Assembly (NCBI GenBank): GCA_012845835.1
Contig: JABAKD010000009.1
Location: 6,548,904-6,612,903, forward strand
Length of the DNA stretch: 64,000 nucleotides
From: Undaria pinnatifida
Taxonomy: Eukaryota; Sar; Phaeophyceae; Laminariales; Alariaceae
Direction of reading: 5' to 3'
Below the pieces are notes generated by a model. The model made no database searches and had not been told where the DNA came from. It worked only from the letters and a program-made list of their open reading frames with translations. The number at the start of each line of letters is the position of its first letter. Within the stretch, counting starts at the first letter, position 1. Shown here piece after piece: positions 1 to 11,344 of the stretch. Made by a program: the position numbers and the translations under genes.

Positions 1-621
1 AGTACTGTTTGGCCGAGTATTTCGGAATTTCGGGGCTCAACTGAGGAGCTACCCTAGCGTCGTGGGAATCGCGTTTTTTTTCCAAGATATTTCCTTATCT
101 GGTATATATCCACAGGCCATTATGAAATTGCCCATGGGGCAGCACTTTCGTTTTTTTCTCACTGCCGTTTTTCCCCGAAAGGAGACACGAGGTTCCTCGA
201 CGTTGGCGGTCGTACACAAGGAGGTGGTCGATATGTGAAGTACACCACAGGACATGTAATGAGAACCAGGTATTAAGGTAGTAAGACAGCCAGGCTGGTA
301 TTTTCACGAAAACAAGACTTCCGAGAGCCGCTATACTGAAGATAGTGTGGAAGGCACTCTCTTTCAAATATGAAGACCAGACCGGGTCGGTACTTTTTGT
401 TTCTTGCTACAAAAGGTGCTGTGTTGGCATTGGTTTGACGATGTCTTTCTTTTATGCTATCCAACGTAGTAGTGTAATTCGTAACGCTGAACGAGGTATG
501 TATGCCGGATTACCATTGACACCTACCCTCCGAGTAGTATGTAGGTGTCCTGTACTGTGCACTATCACATCCGGCTAACGGTGCCCGCCAACTCTCCGTC
601 TCGCCCGTCCGTTTGCTCCAG
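1..621. other. Intron sequence upstream of the first visible NOC3 exon
   Basis: I see no exon here on either strand: the short open frames resemble nothing and carry no conserved motif. The segment ends in a pyrimidine-rich stretch and AG at 620-621, directly before the first NOC3 exon, so it is most simply the 3' part of a NOC3 intron. The N-terminal two thirds of NOC3 must lie to the left of the window. Confidence 0.5.
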
Positions 622-3600
622 GTGATGTTGACCTATTTTAGGGTCCTAAAGCGTCGCCCGCCACCGCCAGCCCTGTTTCCTGCGGTGATGGAGGGGCTTG
701 CGAAGTTCGTCCACCTCGTGAACCTGGATACTGTGCAGGATCTGCTGGACCTCCTGAAAGACCTGCTCAACGAGGTGAGCGAAAACTGCATTTCGTGTAG
801 TCAGCCCCGTTAGAGCTGCGCCCTTGTTTCAGGGACAATCTACTTGGGCTTAGAGTGGGATATTTGTTGCAGTATCTGGAAAGGTTGATGTCATACGTAC
901 CAAGTCAGGTTATGTACGTATGATATGACCGAGTACTTTTTTTGTTTCTCCACATTACGCCGCAGTGTTGCATGCGACTCTACCCTCCCCCCCAATTGTT
1001 TCACGCCAGCTGTGAGTTAGACTGAAATACGTAGTCGATACTTAGCTCTGCAAGCTGCGGGCTTTCGCATGTCGGCCGCGCGTGGTCTTAGGTCGTGATT
1101 TAGTCTGGAAAAATAGCGCGCTTCAACCGGCCTTTCGACATTACCTGCCGCCTTTCAAACGCGCCATCACGGGGCCAAGAAGCCCCCTTGACTGCTACAG
1201 AGCGTGTACCAGGAAGGGCGTTTTCTTTCAGTTTTAAGCGATTTTGTATTACAGACGTCTGTGTAATTTAATTTTTTACGTACGGTCTAGACGAAGCAGG
1301 TAAAAAGTGGTCGTTTGTTTTTTCGTTCTAAAGCTCCACCTAGATCAGCGGTAGAGTCGGGGGTTAGGGTTGGGTTAGAGCTAGGTTTGAAGGGTTGAAA
1401 AAATGTAGGGAATTTTTTTTTTGCTTGGTTTTACGCCGTCTGTGCAATTATCACCTCACCGTCTTGAACCTTTCTCACCTTGTCTCCCCCCTCGCTATCC
1501 AGGACGAAGGCGAGACAGAGTTACCTCTTGAGGGGGCCCTGCATTGCGTTCTGGCCGCGTTTCGAGCCCTCCAGGGCCCCGGCCGCGAGCTACAGACAGA
1601 CGAGGCGGCCTTCGTGAGCGCGTTGTATCGCCGCATCCCTGACCTTCTGCGACCAGAAAATGGGGACGCGAGCGGAAGGAAAACTGCGGCATGCGTGGCG
1701 CTGGTGTACGATTGCCTGGACGCAGCGTTGGGCAAGCGGCGGGAACTGTCGACCACTCGTGTGGCTGCGATGGTCAAGCGCTTGATGTCGGTGTCCCTGC
1801 AGTTGACACAGGTGGGTGAGGGAAGGTGTTTCGTTGGTTTGTCAGGTTTGCGTGGCGGATACGGTTGAAGCTTTTGCTTGTTGCGTGTAAGTCAACGCTT
1901 TGCAGGCCCTGAGAAGGCCTGGGGATCAGGTGCGCTTCTCGCCGCTTCCGCGTGTGGTTTAGCAGCGAAGTATTGCACACCTCGGACGGATCAGCTCACC
2001 GTAGCTCGAGCTAGCTCTTTTCGACGGTAGCTACATGAGCTTGCACATGTTCTCCCGGCTTGAGCTACGGAAGGGTATATCATCTGCACATGTTTTGGAA
2101 GGGTGAGCTATAGCCGATAGCTGATCCGCACACGTTTGCCCGGGTTGAGCTGTACGAGCTACATGAGCTAGCTCGTTTTAACACTGGATGAGCTATAGGA
2201 GCTACAAGAGCTGCACATGTTTTCCCGGCTTGATCTGCATGAGCTAGCTGATCTGCACATGGTTTCAAAGCTTGACCTATAGAACATAGCTCATCTGCAC
2301 ATGTCTAAGATTGAGCTATAGACGATACCTCATCTGCACCTATTTTGAGGCCGTGAGCTATAAATGATATATGAGCTAGCTCACGAGGTGCTGCTAATAA
2401 CAGGTACGAGCACATACACACCATACCATGACAACACGTGACTGAACGGCATTAACAAAACATCCATACATCCTTTATATACGAGATCGGAGATTTTTCT
2501 GTGCTTGAATATGCCAGACAGACAGGCAAACAGCAGTACCGGTGCATTTTGTTTTTTCGGCACAACCATGCCCATGCACCCAACCGCGTACAACTCAACT
2601 CAACTCAATCGAGGCACCTGCCACCCACAAACGAGAGCTCGCACGCATACACATACAACACCACACAGCACGCCTAGCATGCCCACCACCCGGGGAAGCA
2701 GCTCTAACGGTGCTTCGGCTGCCGGCTGCCAACAACAAGCGGGCGAAGCGGAGATGGCCATGTGCCTCAACGGAAACCAAGACGATATCCCGATTGAAGT
2801 GCCAGCCCTGTCAACTGAGCAGGCGCTCCAGGCGGTACCTCGCCAGTTTTCCAACCTTAAGGCAGAGGTGGCCACCCTTCGTCTGTCTTAGGGTTGCAGA
2901 GCCGGCGAAGTACCGCCTGGAGCGCCTGCTCAGTTGACAGGGCTGGCACTTCAATCCGGATATGGTCTTGGGGTCTTCGGGTGAAGCGGGCGTGGATGCC
3001 GCCTAGGACGAGTACGCAGGGGAGGCGGGGTCTGCGGGCGAAGAGGACGTTGATGCCGGCTACGGCGACTCCGCAGGGAAAGGCTCGGACTATAAGCCTT
3101 GGGGATGAATGGGAGGCAGCAGATCTTCTGTGCTGTCGTTATGTATAATCTTGTTCATCTCTTGTTTGCTTATTTTTTGGGCGATGCGGATGTTTTTTTT
3201 CGATCTACCTTTGTTTTCTTCTTTTTTTGCACCTTGTGGTAGGCTACACAAAGCCGTGTTGGAGGGATGGGGATGCACGGGTTTCAAATGCTGCTGGGTG
3301 TCGATATAGTCGCATTGACTGCTGCTGTTGTTATGTGTTCAATGTAGCTAAATGCTATAATATGCGTAGGAAGTAAGGTCTAAATATCTACATACCAGAT
3401 GCTAATATCAGCTACAGTATACCAGGTATACTCTTTTTGACGTTGAGAGGGATTCGAGGTTGTCGCACGTACCGACGTTAAGTTTCAACTGGATGGTGAG
3501 CTGTATAACCTACATTCGCGTTCGTCCCGGAGGCCAGATTTGTTCATCTACACATTCAAGCACCTGCATGTTTTGTCCTGAAAGAGCTTCAATGAGCTAC

Positions 3601-5022
3601 GTACATGAGCTAGCTTATTTGTCCTGTGATGAGCTATAGAGGATAGCCTATCTGCACAAGTTTTCAACGCTTGAGCTACCGAGGATAGCTCACCTGCACA
3701 TGTTTTGCCGGCTTGAGCTATAGACGGTAGCTCACCTGCGCATGATTTCCCGGCTTGAGCTATGAGCTCGTCTGCACGTATTTCAGAGCTTGAGCTGTAC
3801 AGGATAGCTCATAGCTGTACAGGATAGCTCATCCGCACATATTTGACCAAGGTGAGCTACAAGAGCTACATGAGCTAGCTCATTTGTCCCGGAATGAGCT
3901 ATACTAGCTACATAAGCTGCACATGTTTTCCACGCTTGAGCTTTAGGCGATAGCTCATCTGCACATGTTTTGAAAGGGTGAGCTTTCATCGATAGCTCAT
4001 CTGCGTATGTTTCCAAAACTTGAGCTACATGAGCTTGCTCATTTTAGCCAGCATGAGCTATAAAAGCTACGTGAGCTGCACATGTTTTCAACGCTTGAGC
4101 TATAGGCAATAGCTCATGAGCTGTCCGGGGTGTTCACTATTGAGAACTCGTCCACTAAAACTCTGGCTTTTCTCTGGTTCGCAAGCGTTCCCATGCGAGC
4201 ATTTAGCCAGCCAACCATGACAACCGCGACTAACTGTAGTGCCCGCAACGAGCCAGCCAACCATCCAACCGCGGCTGACTATCCCACCCCTGGCTATCCA
4301 ATCAACCAACCAACCGGCTATCCAACGTGGACTGACTGTCGTACCGATGACCATCCAACCATCCAATCAACTATTCAACCACGACTAACTTTCGTACCCG
4401 TGCTCCGATCCTGCTGCACCCCCATCCGCCCCGTCGCCTCCACCTCTCTCTCTAGTCTGCCAACCCAGCGTGGGGCGCTGGCGCAGGTGGTCTTCTCCGG
4501 GGAGCACACCGCCTCCTTCTCCGGTACCCCGCAGCGCAGCAGCTGCTTGAGAACGAGCAAGACAGGCCGGGATCGGGCCCTTTCCGGCCTGACCTCGCTA
4601 ACCCCGAGCACGCCAACGCGTTGTCCTCGGCAGCGTGGGAGCTGTCTCTGTTGCGTCACAGCTCGGAGCCCGCGATTGCGGTGGTTGCAGCGGATGTGGT
4701 TGCGCTCGGGACTCAAGACGCTGCGTCGGCGCTGGCCGCGCTGTACGAGCGGGGTAGGGAAGCGCGGGAGGCTGGGGCGGGTAAGGGCAACCTGGCGGCT
4801 GTGTTCGCGGGAGTTCCCCTCCCAGAGGGGAGGGCGGTTGCGCTTGGAAAGACGAGCGTTGTAGACAGCGGCGCGCAGGGTAATAATGCGAACACGGGGA
4901 AGGGTGGGGGGGGCAAGGGGCAGACGCGCAGTAAGCGGACGGTGCCCAAGGATGGGGTGGACGTGAGATCTCCCTTGTTGATGCGGTTGGCGAGAGCGGG
5001 GGGTGGGGGTGCTCAAGTGTAG
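622..5022 (+). CDS. NOC3: Nucleolar complex protein 3 (NOC3), C-terminal part
   Basis: Noc3 pairs with Noc2 in the nucleolus/nucleoplasm to escort pre-60S ribosomal particles, and in yeast it also takes part in replication licensing. Three exons are visible: 622-774, 1503-1811 and 4456-5022 (stop TAG at 5020-5022); all junctions are phase 0 with GT-AG borders. They encode, in order, the segments that typify the CBF/Mak21-Noc3 C-terminus: TYFRVLK and AVMEGLAKFVHLVN in exon 1, then the LHCVLAAFRALQG and CLDAALGKRRELS blocks in exon 2, and QQLLENEQDRPGSGPFRPDL followed by AWELSLLRHS in exon 3. Each block aligns by eye, in order and spacing, with animal NOC3L. The tail after residue about 90 of exon 3 is Gly/Lys/Arg-rich and not conserved. 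The 5' exons lie outside the window. Intron 2 (1812-4455) is long and filled with repeats. Confidence 0.88.
1006..1082 (+). repeat. R1 dispersed 75-bp repeat, copy in NOC3 intron 1
   Basis: This copy starts at CCAGCTGTGAG and runs through GTCGATACT and TGCAAGCTG to GGCCGCGCG. The same ordered blocks recur at about 6113, 8166 (reverse), 33421, 35519, 37076, 43507 and 58210. This copy lies inside NOC3 intron 1, in the sense orientation. Confidence 0.6.
1985..2375. repeat. Hairpin-forming AGCT repeat array, left block (NOC3 intron 2)
   Basis: This is a degenerate tandem array of roughly 35-45-bp units built on the pattern GAGCTATA-n4-ATAGCTC followed by ATCTGCACATGTTTT and a CTTGAGCTA junction. 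Each unit contains an internal inverted repeat (GAGCTAT against ATAGCTC), so the array could fold into a row of small hairpins in RNA or extruded DNA. A second block of the same repeat lies at 3490-4120, on the other side of an unrelated insert. Confidence 0.75.
2400..3480. other. Unrelated insert between the two hairpin-array blocks
   Basis: This 1.1-kb stretch separates the two halves of the AGCT repeat array in NOC3 intron 2. It holds an open frame (2505-2891; its ATG-started tail MPTTRGSSSNGASA is Ala/Gln-rich) and, after it, a second low-complexity Gly/Glu/Asp-rich frame at about 2975-3105 that contains a stop. I recognise neither. The simplest reading is an old insertion that split the array. 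No terminal repeats were found by eye. Confidence 0.35.
2777..2972. repeat. Inverted repeat, about 68-bp arms, 57-bp loop
   Basis: The left arm (2777-2844) and right arm (2902-2972) are reverse complements with only a few mismatches; both contain the core CTGTCAACTGAGCAGGCGCT or its complement. The left arm is part of an open frame (ALSTEQALQAVPRQF). A foldback transcript could form a long stem. Such a structure fits a foldback element or a local inverted duplication of a coding fragment. Confidence 0.8.
3490..4120. repeat. Hairpin-forming AGCT repeat array, right block
   Basis: This continues the array described at 1985-2375, with the same TGAGCTATA...ATAGCTCATCTGCACATG units in at least ten degenerate copies. 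It lies in NOC3 intron 2, upstream of the last acceptor. Confidence 0.75.
4195..4390 (+). repeat. CCAACCA-rich tandem repeat before the NOC3 acceptor
   Basis: Short degenerate units of the type CCAACCATCCAACC-GACTATC repeat up to the polypyrimidine tract of the last NOC3 acceptor (AG at 4454-4455). The run is pyrimidine- and A-rich and may have expanded from the splice region. It is non-coding. Confidence 0.6.
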
Positions 5023-5520
5023 GTCAACTGTGCGTGGATGCGGAGGGGTTTTGGTGTCGTCAAAAATTATAAAAAAAAATCAAGGTTTTATGGTTGACTT
5101 ATAGGAAGCTATCATTGGGATATCTTGTGTTGTGCGTTCAATACCTACAGTATTAATAGTAGGCAGTTGCACTGTTCATCGCGGTGCGCTATTTTTTTTC
5201 CCGAAGTCAGCGGATGGACGAGGTGGAGAGCTCCTCAAACTTACCTCACCTCCTTTGAAACTTGAGGCGGAAAAGTTGACGAAAATTGATTAACGTATAG
5301 CCACTTTAAAAATGACGAGCGCAATATTGTCGGCTGCTTATTAATAGGCAGAGGGTGCAGCACGCAACCTTACGAGTATCCCCATGCTGCGTTCGTGTGG
5401 TGCGGTTTCTTACGTTATTCTTCGGGAAAAATCTACCTGGTACCCTCGGGCAGCTCGGTCTGCTTCGTGTGGCCGGTGCTATCGTCGTCATATATATGTG
5501 TCGACTTTTTTCCAAGGCTT
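5023..5520. other. Downstream flank of NOC3, no gene seen
   Basis: This AT-richer DNA follows the NOC3 stop codon and should hold the 3' UTR. I see no clear AATAAA signal; an A-run at about 5070 is the only poly(A)-like tract. The short open frames here are unsupported. Confidence 0.4.
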
Positions 5521-5524
5521 TTCA

Positions 5525-5712
5525 AGGGTCGGGTTACTTTTTCGCGGGTCGGGTCGGGCCACTCTCACTCTGACCCGACCCGACCCGTGAGATTTGAAAA
5601 TCTCTCGACCCGACCCGACCCGACCCGACCCGCGAGGTTTCGAACACCTTTCGACCCCGTCCGACTCGACCCGTGAGACTGTGGAACCTCCTGACCCGAC
5701 CGGCCATGACCC
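5525..5712. repeat. GGGTC/GACCC palindromic minisatellite
   Basis: GGGTCGGGTCGGG at about 5548 is followed by runs of GACCCGACCC, so the tract can fold back on itself. The units then degrade into CGACCCGTGAGA-type repeats. The open frames across it are repeat artefacts. Confidence 0.75.
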
Positions 5713-5984
5713 GTAAAAAAGCCCTGTTTTTTTGTCCGTGTGACGCCCCGCAGGGGTTAAGCTCTACATATATGCACCGCGGGGAACTGTTGATGGTTCT
5801 GGCATAGCTCGAATGATGCTGCGACGAGCGAACATATTGGGAATTGATGCCGCAAATGCGCTGTCCTTCTCTGTTTTCGCGGTAAGGTCTCTTCTTACGC
5901 AGGCCAAGGCCGCCCCTGCCTGCATTTTGGTCGCCCACCGGTGTCAGCATTGGTGGGCCTCTGTTGGGCTTCCACGAAATTGAC

Positions 5985-6200
5985 CGCTGCATGGAGCAGG
6001 GACGACTGTTTTTTCTTTTGTTGTTAATGTTTTAAGTACGTCAGCCGTGAGTTCGAAATTAGTCGCTGCATGGAGCAGGGACGACTGGTTTTTCTTCTTT
6101 TTTTTAATGTTTTAAGTACGTCAGCCGTGGGTTCGATCATTTTAAAGGTCGATACTCATCTTTGCAAGCTGTGATACTTCGGTCGCGCGTTTTTACTCTT
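5985..6200 (+). repeat. Direct duplication joined to an R1 repeat copy
   Basis: The segment GCATGGAGCAGGGACGACTG...TTTTAAGTACGTCAGCCGTG is present twice (about 5991 and 6070). The second copy runs into a full R1 repeat (6113-6195: CAGCCGTGGGTTCGA, then CTCATCTTTGCAAGCTG, then TCGGTCGCGCG). The first copy keeps only the R1 start. Confidence 0.6.
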
Positions 6201-6956
6201 TTGAGTATACACGAATCCCCCGGATTTTGTCAAGGGCGAATTTGGGTCCATAATCATTCTGCGCACTATTTATACAAATGGGTGTCCCGAGCTAAGACCA
6301 TCCCTGTGGCAAGCCGAAATAATCGCTCTTAACGTTGCTCTGATATGTAGTGGGCAATTGTTACCAGCGGCTTTTAGTACGTAGGCGTGATATGCCGATT
6401 TTTACTTTTCTTGACTCCATACAGAACTGCACCCGGGGGGCACATCACTCGGAACAAGTATGCCATACTTTTTGCAGCAATAAATGGGTTCAAGTCCCAA
6501 AATAACTTCTCCTGTGTATCCGCTCTTTATTCGCGGTAGTGCGTTTGGAGTTGTCCAGGAATAAAGGCAGAGCGGGACACGTTCGTTCACGCACCCGACA
6601 TGCCGGAATTTGATCCAGGAAGTTGATGGGTTGGTTGCAATTACATGTGCCACAACACTATGGAGATGATCCCCCTTCAGTTTGATACTCACGTCTGGCG
6701 CTGTACGCCACAAATTATACCGGTATGTACGTACGTAGTAAGAAGAGATGACGACACGAATGGGATGAGGTGTGGAAGGCGTGTCCGGAGGAGATGTCAT
6801 TGGACGCGCTGCTACATGAAGCTTCCACGCGCTCGGTCGGCACAGCGCATACTACGTATCATATACACGCATGCGGAAAACAGCGACGGCGTACTCCGGC
6901 GCTATGGGGACGCAGCAGCTGTAGTTTTTTCTGAGCTCCTGCCATGAGGAGCTCGA

Positions 6957-7977
6957 TACAGTCGTCCCCGCTTTAAAGACACTCTTCTTAGTAAGGAAAC
7001 TCCCCGCTATAAAGACACATTTTTTCCCCAGAACATGGTGCCTCGAGGATGTCCGCTCCTATTTGTCCGCGAACGGAAGAGACGGCGAGTACAGCGAAAC
7101 GGTGTACCTTCTTTCGAAGACTGTGCATTCGTTCACTCATGAAACTCAAGTCAAGCGAAGAACGAAGGAGGGGGGTGAGGTGCAGGCGACTCTTCGGGAT
7201 ATGTGGGCGACGTAGTTTTTGGTGTTTGAGGACAACACACTTGGCATGCCCACATTCGTTGTTTGGGATTTTTGCCTTTCTCGTGGAGTTAAATTTTGGT
7301 ATTTTTGTTTTGTGTTTTTGCCTCGTGTTGACCTTTTGGGGAAGAACGGTGTCCTCTTTTCGGTGTATTTGCCCGATTTTTTTGTATGTTGTGGTCTGCG
7401 CTACCGACCGTTTCCTAGTGTCCTTCTAAGGGGTCGACTGGGTTTGTTTGGTCCCCATGTGGCAGGTAACTTGCGTGTATCGTATCAGAGCTAGTTCCAA
7501 CGAACTGATGTGTCTCAGGTGTGTTCGCGATATCTCGGGCATGATGTTCACCGTGAGGATAACGCCTTGACAATAAGAAAAGCCTGCAACAACACCAGCG
7601 CACTGCCGTACACATTACAGCAAGAGCCTGCATCAACAACAACAGCGCACTGCCGTACACATTACAATAATAGGTCGTACTGCACTCCTTTCCGCGTTTC
7701 GGTGGTGGAGGGAAATTCAAAATGTGTAAAGTATTGGAGTGTACTACAGTACAGCAGTAGTGTTGCGGCCTTTCAAATCACGACGTGTTGTAGTTTTTAA
7801 GCAACACAGTTTCGTGGTCGCATTCCTGCTTCAAATGCGCGTATTTTGACATATGTTACACCTCCATTGGCCCCGGGGACGGTGAGTTAGTGGCCCCGGA
7901 ATCCTAAAGACACTTCCCCGCGTTAAAGACACCCCAAAAAAAAAACGCGGTGTGTCTTTAAAGCGGGGTCGACTGTA
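6957..7977. mobile_element. Tc1/mariner-like TIR element, non-autonomous or degraded
   Basis: The left end reads TACAGTCGTCCCCGCTTTAA and the right end is its near-perfect inverse (AAAGCGGGGTCGACTGTA). Both continue with a second copy of the CCCCGC..TAAAGACAC motif, giving compound TIRs of about 70 bp. Ends of the form TA-CAGT are typical of Tc1/mariner elements. The element is about 1.0 kb, short for an autonomous copy, and I find no DDE/D motif. It carries an open frame at about 7031-7216 (LEDVRSYLSANGRDG start, TLRDMWAT end) that looks protein-like but is unassigned. Confidence 0.7.
7585..7670 (+). repeat. Two-copy tandem repeat of about 44 bp
   Basis: A unit containing AGAGCCTGCATCAACAACA or its variant and then CACTGCCGTACACATTACA occurs twice head to tail, inside the TIR element. 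It is non-coding. Confidence 0.7.
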
Positions 7978-8165
7978 TATAATCCTATAATATATACTTC
8001 GAAGTATATGAAACGGGTTTTATAGTTTCCGCGCACAGACTGACTTTAACATCACCCTGTTAGGCCCTGATAGCTACACTGTAGTTCCAAGGGGAGTCGC
8101 CGACCTATATGCCGACCTATATCCTTAGACTAACGAGGACACACAACAACCCGTAATACGCGCGA

Positions 8166-8240
8166 TCGGAGCATCACGCACACAGCTTGCAAAGATGAGT
8201 TTCGACGAAATATTCGATCTCACAGCTGGAGTGTATTTTT
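8166..8240 (-). repeat. R1 dispersed repeat, reverse copy
   Basis: On the minus strand this reads CCAGCTGTGAGATCGA, then GTCGAAACTCATCTTTGCAA, then a GATCGCGCG block that lies just left of the core. It is the only clearly reversed R1 copy in the window, and it is intergenic. Confidence 0.55.
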
Positions 8241-8339
8241 AATTTTACAACAGTCTATATATTTTATGACTTTCAAAAACATTCGTTCGCAACCCGCCAG
8301 ACACTTGTATGCGCTTCGTGGTCCTGAAATAAATGACGA

Positions 8340-8613
8340 GTGCTACGATAGAGGCATCATAGCACTTTTCGTCGAAAGTGTTTTCTGAATGACGGGGCTC
8401 CTTAATAACCCAAAATCGTCGGATTTTGCTGTCTTAATTGCATGATTCTCGTTGCATGTACCTAGGCCATGGGATTTTTTATCCGGTACAGCATCCTTAT
8501 TTTTCTCCAAAATCAGTTTTTGGGTCAAGAATGGACATGTATGTGTCTTAAGCGACGACAAATGAGGAACCTACAAAAAAAAAGTGGTGCACACCTCTAT
8601 TATCGTAGCACGC
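8340..8613. mobile_element. MITE-A, copy 1
   Basis: An element of about 274 bp with inverted ends GTGCTACGATAGAGG / CCTCTATTATCGTAGCAC. Internal landmarks shared with the copies at 18419, 22704 and 40921 are TGACGGGGCTCCTTAA, ATCGTCGG, CCTAGGCCATGGGAT and TTTCTCCAAAATCAGTTTT. It has no coding capacity. Confidence 0.8.
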
Positions 8614-8619
8614 GTCAAT

Positions 8620-10600
8620 TATGGTCGAGTTAGAATGATACTATTAATAACCGATCTAGTTGTTCCACACTTGAGTTCAACCGGTCAGAAACGCCTTCCC
8701 CAAAGGTGCAAACCCCTACCACCGTCGGATGACTCGACGGCGCTAATTGTTTGAGCGATCGATGTCAGAGTTATTTCTCAGGACAATTCCCAGTTTTACT
8801 CGTGGTGGAATACTCTGTGGGCAAAGAATATATTGTCTATTCTCGCCCGTCCACAGACCCCCTGATTCAGAAGCTCAGTGACCCATATATAGACTATATA
8901 TAGACTATATGCGCATTTTGGCCTCCAAACGGTCCGTAAATATTGACGCCCATGTACCTTGAGCAGTGGAAACAATCGATGATAGCTGACACCTACCTGC
9001 CAGCGACCTGCGTCAACGCTCGGCTTCTCCGTCGGTACCCGTGCCTTGTTTAGAGCTACCGTGAAACACGCGAGACAGCACACCCTCTCGGACGAGCTTC
9101 TGAGCTGTTTTTCTCGGCAACGGGGATGGTGTAAAAGCCTAGCAATGCGTCTATTATTTTATGGACAGACCTCGACGACGACATGTTTTCAAAGCGGCCG
9201 TTTTCGTATTTTGTGCCCACCTCTTTGAGGAGATAACGGCGCGGAAGTGATTTTTCATGGGATAGGTGTGCTATCTTTTTTTTTTTTTTTTTTATCCTCC
9301 GGCGGATGGGGAAAAATAAAGCTTTAGCTCACCACACACACTACTTCCGCGTATTTTCATACGCGTCGTGTGTCGATTTAACTCAGTTGCTTTCGCAGCC
9401 CAACGCTAGCTGGCTATCATGCCCGGCGTCATACGGTAGGTGACCCCGCCCAAACACCCCTTGTACAGGAATCTATTAAGGTGTGTGTCTTGTGGGGATA
9501 CTTGTCGATATGATCCTGAGAAGGGACAGATGTTTCTATCGCGAGACCACAGCTGATGACAGCAGTACAAAACCCAGGTAAATAGACTAGACTAGTAGAT
9601 TATCTTAATAATGTTGTTATCGAGCAAGACTTACTTGCTGATATTTGGTCAGGATACAGGAGTGATCGAAAGGGGGGGGGAGCTCGGCTCTGGCCAAGCT
9701 CCAAATACCGGCTTTCGTACTGGCAAGGTATCCAAGCTTCATGCCAAACGTCAACCCCGAGTGCAAGCTGCTAACTGCCTACGTCGGCCGCTTCTACAAG
9801 GCCACGTGTGTGACTCCTTGCATACTTGAAGTGGGAGTAAGAACCAACTCACAACAAATCACATCGAGTCCTCGTGTTCTCCTCAGAACAATTCTACTCG
9901 ACGCTGAAAGCGCAGCTACCTATTCTAAACCAATCAGCGCGGGACGCGTAGAGTAAGACGGGATGCTACTCTTGTTATGTTTCCTGCATGCCCCGTAGAT
10001 CACGCGGTTCATTATACTACTGTGCGATATATAGGTACGCGCCGAATCCTGGATCCCGCGTCAGCCTTCCTGCACGCTCTAGTCTAATGATTCCGAATCG
10101 CACAACAATTGAAATAACGGAAATCAGACTTTAAAAAAAAAGATATCAACAGGTATAACTTTCCCGCAGAGATAGACGGTTTGTCTATAAAACTCATCAT
10201 GCAGGTAGCGGATACCTATTAATACTGGAACACTATAACAAATCACTCATGTATGGATCGATACCAGCATAGCTTCGGAAAATGCGCACAGAGCATGGAT
10301 CAAAACAAGGGCGAGAGTTCGAACGGTGGAGCGTTAGACTGTTGAGTTTTCAACATGACGATTGGCAGCCTCCCCAACGTGTCAAACCTTTCACCGGGGT
10401 ACGACGTCGACGACTGGCACGAACAATCCTGTTTCTTTTCGCGCTCATCACAGCGTCCCCCGATCGAAACTCGCGCACTACACAATGAATGGCCTTTTAC
10501 TTTTCGCGAAACCCTGTTGACGTGTAAACACACTGAAAACTGGCACACTTGTGATGCACCAGGTTAGTCTACAACAGTAGTAGTAAGTAGTAGTACTTAC
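8620..10600. other. Intergenic stretch without recognised genes
   Basis: I looked for conserved protein blocks on both strands and saw none. The short frames (for example 8796-9083 minus, 9611-9829 plus) have no recognisable motif. A T-run lies at about 9270 and ATATAGACTATATATAGACT repeats at about 8885. No RNA gene was recognised. Confidence 0.4.
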
Positions 10601-10619
10601 TGTAGTAGCACAATGTTCA

Positions 10620-11020
10620 TACCCCCACTGCCCAAAAAAAGTCAACAGCACCCCACCCCGCCCGTGTTTTTTTTGTTTTTTTTCGTCCCATTTACTACCC
10701 TTGCACTACTCTCGTCACCCCTCCCAGTAGTAACTCAGATCTGGGTTCACATAGCGGGCCCTTCTTCCCCCTCCCGACTACGGTACGCGCCTTCAGTTTT
10801 GTCGCGACAAGAATCCAACATTTTCTTCCCTCCTCGTCGACTCGCGTCGAATTGTACCTGCCTACCACGCTGCTAGGCGCCCTCAGCAGTTGATCCTTTT
10901 TTTTGTGCATTTTTGCGAATAATAAGAAATCTCACCACGGTGGGAATCGAACTCAGGACCAACGCTAGTAATATTCAAGGGTAACCATTATATACCACCC
11001 CGGGCGACCGCGTTAGCCCA
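10620..11020 (-). mobile_element. tRNA-derived SINE-like repeat, copy A (degraded)
   Basis: Read on the minus strand, the head (about 11010-10915) has an A-box-like GGTGGTATATAATGG and a B-box-like GAGTTCGATTCCC, but the T-stem does not pair, so it is not a functional tRNA. The body toward 10620 shares pyrimidine-rich CCCTTCTTCCCCC blocks with copy B. The boundaries are approximate. Confidence 0.45.
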
Positions 11021-11344
11021 CTCCAACTACAACACGGACCTGCACGGACTCCTTTTTTTTCTTTCGTTCACACATCCGTTCTTGGACGATGACCGCCGAA
11101 AACGAAAAAAAACACAAACATCCCGTTCAATACACACTGTAGGCTGTCTCGGCTGTTGGCTGATGGCAGTCGCCAGTGACGAGTGGTTGTTGTCCTCGAA
11201 GCGTGGGGTGCTGAGGGCAAACATCTGGCAAAGGACGCGGGCGATCTGGATATAATATACTCCAGTATATATCCTGAGAAAAAAGTCAATGGGTATCCGG
11301 TGTCAAGCAGAATGCGGCGCAACAAACATTAATAATAATATTGG

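Noticed and set aside
10915-11010. Possible tRNA on the minus strand (B box GAGTTCGATTCCC)
   Set aside because: The T stem and acceptor stem do not pair. It fits the decayed head of a SINE-like repeat better.
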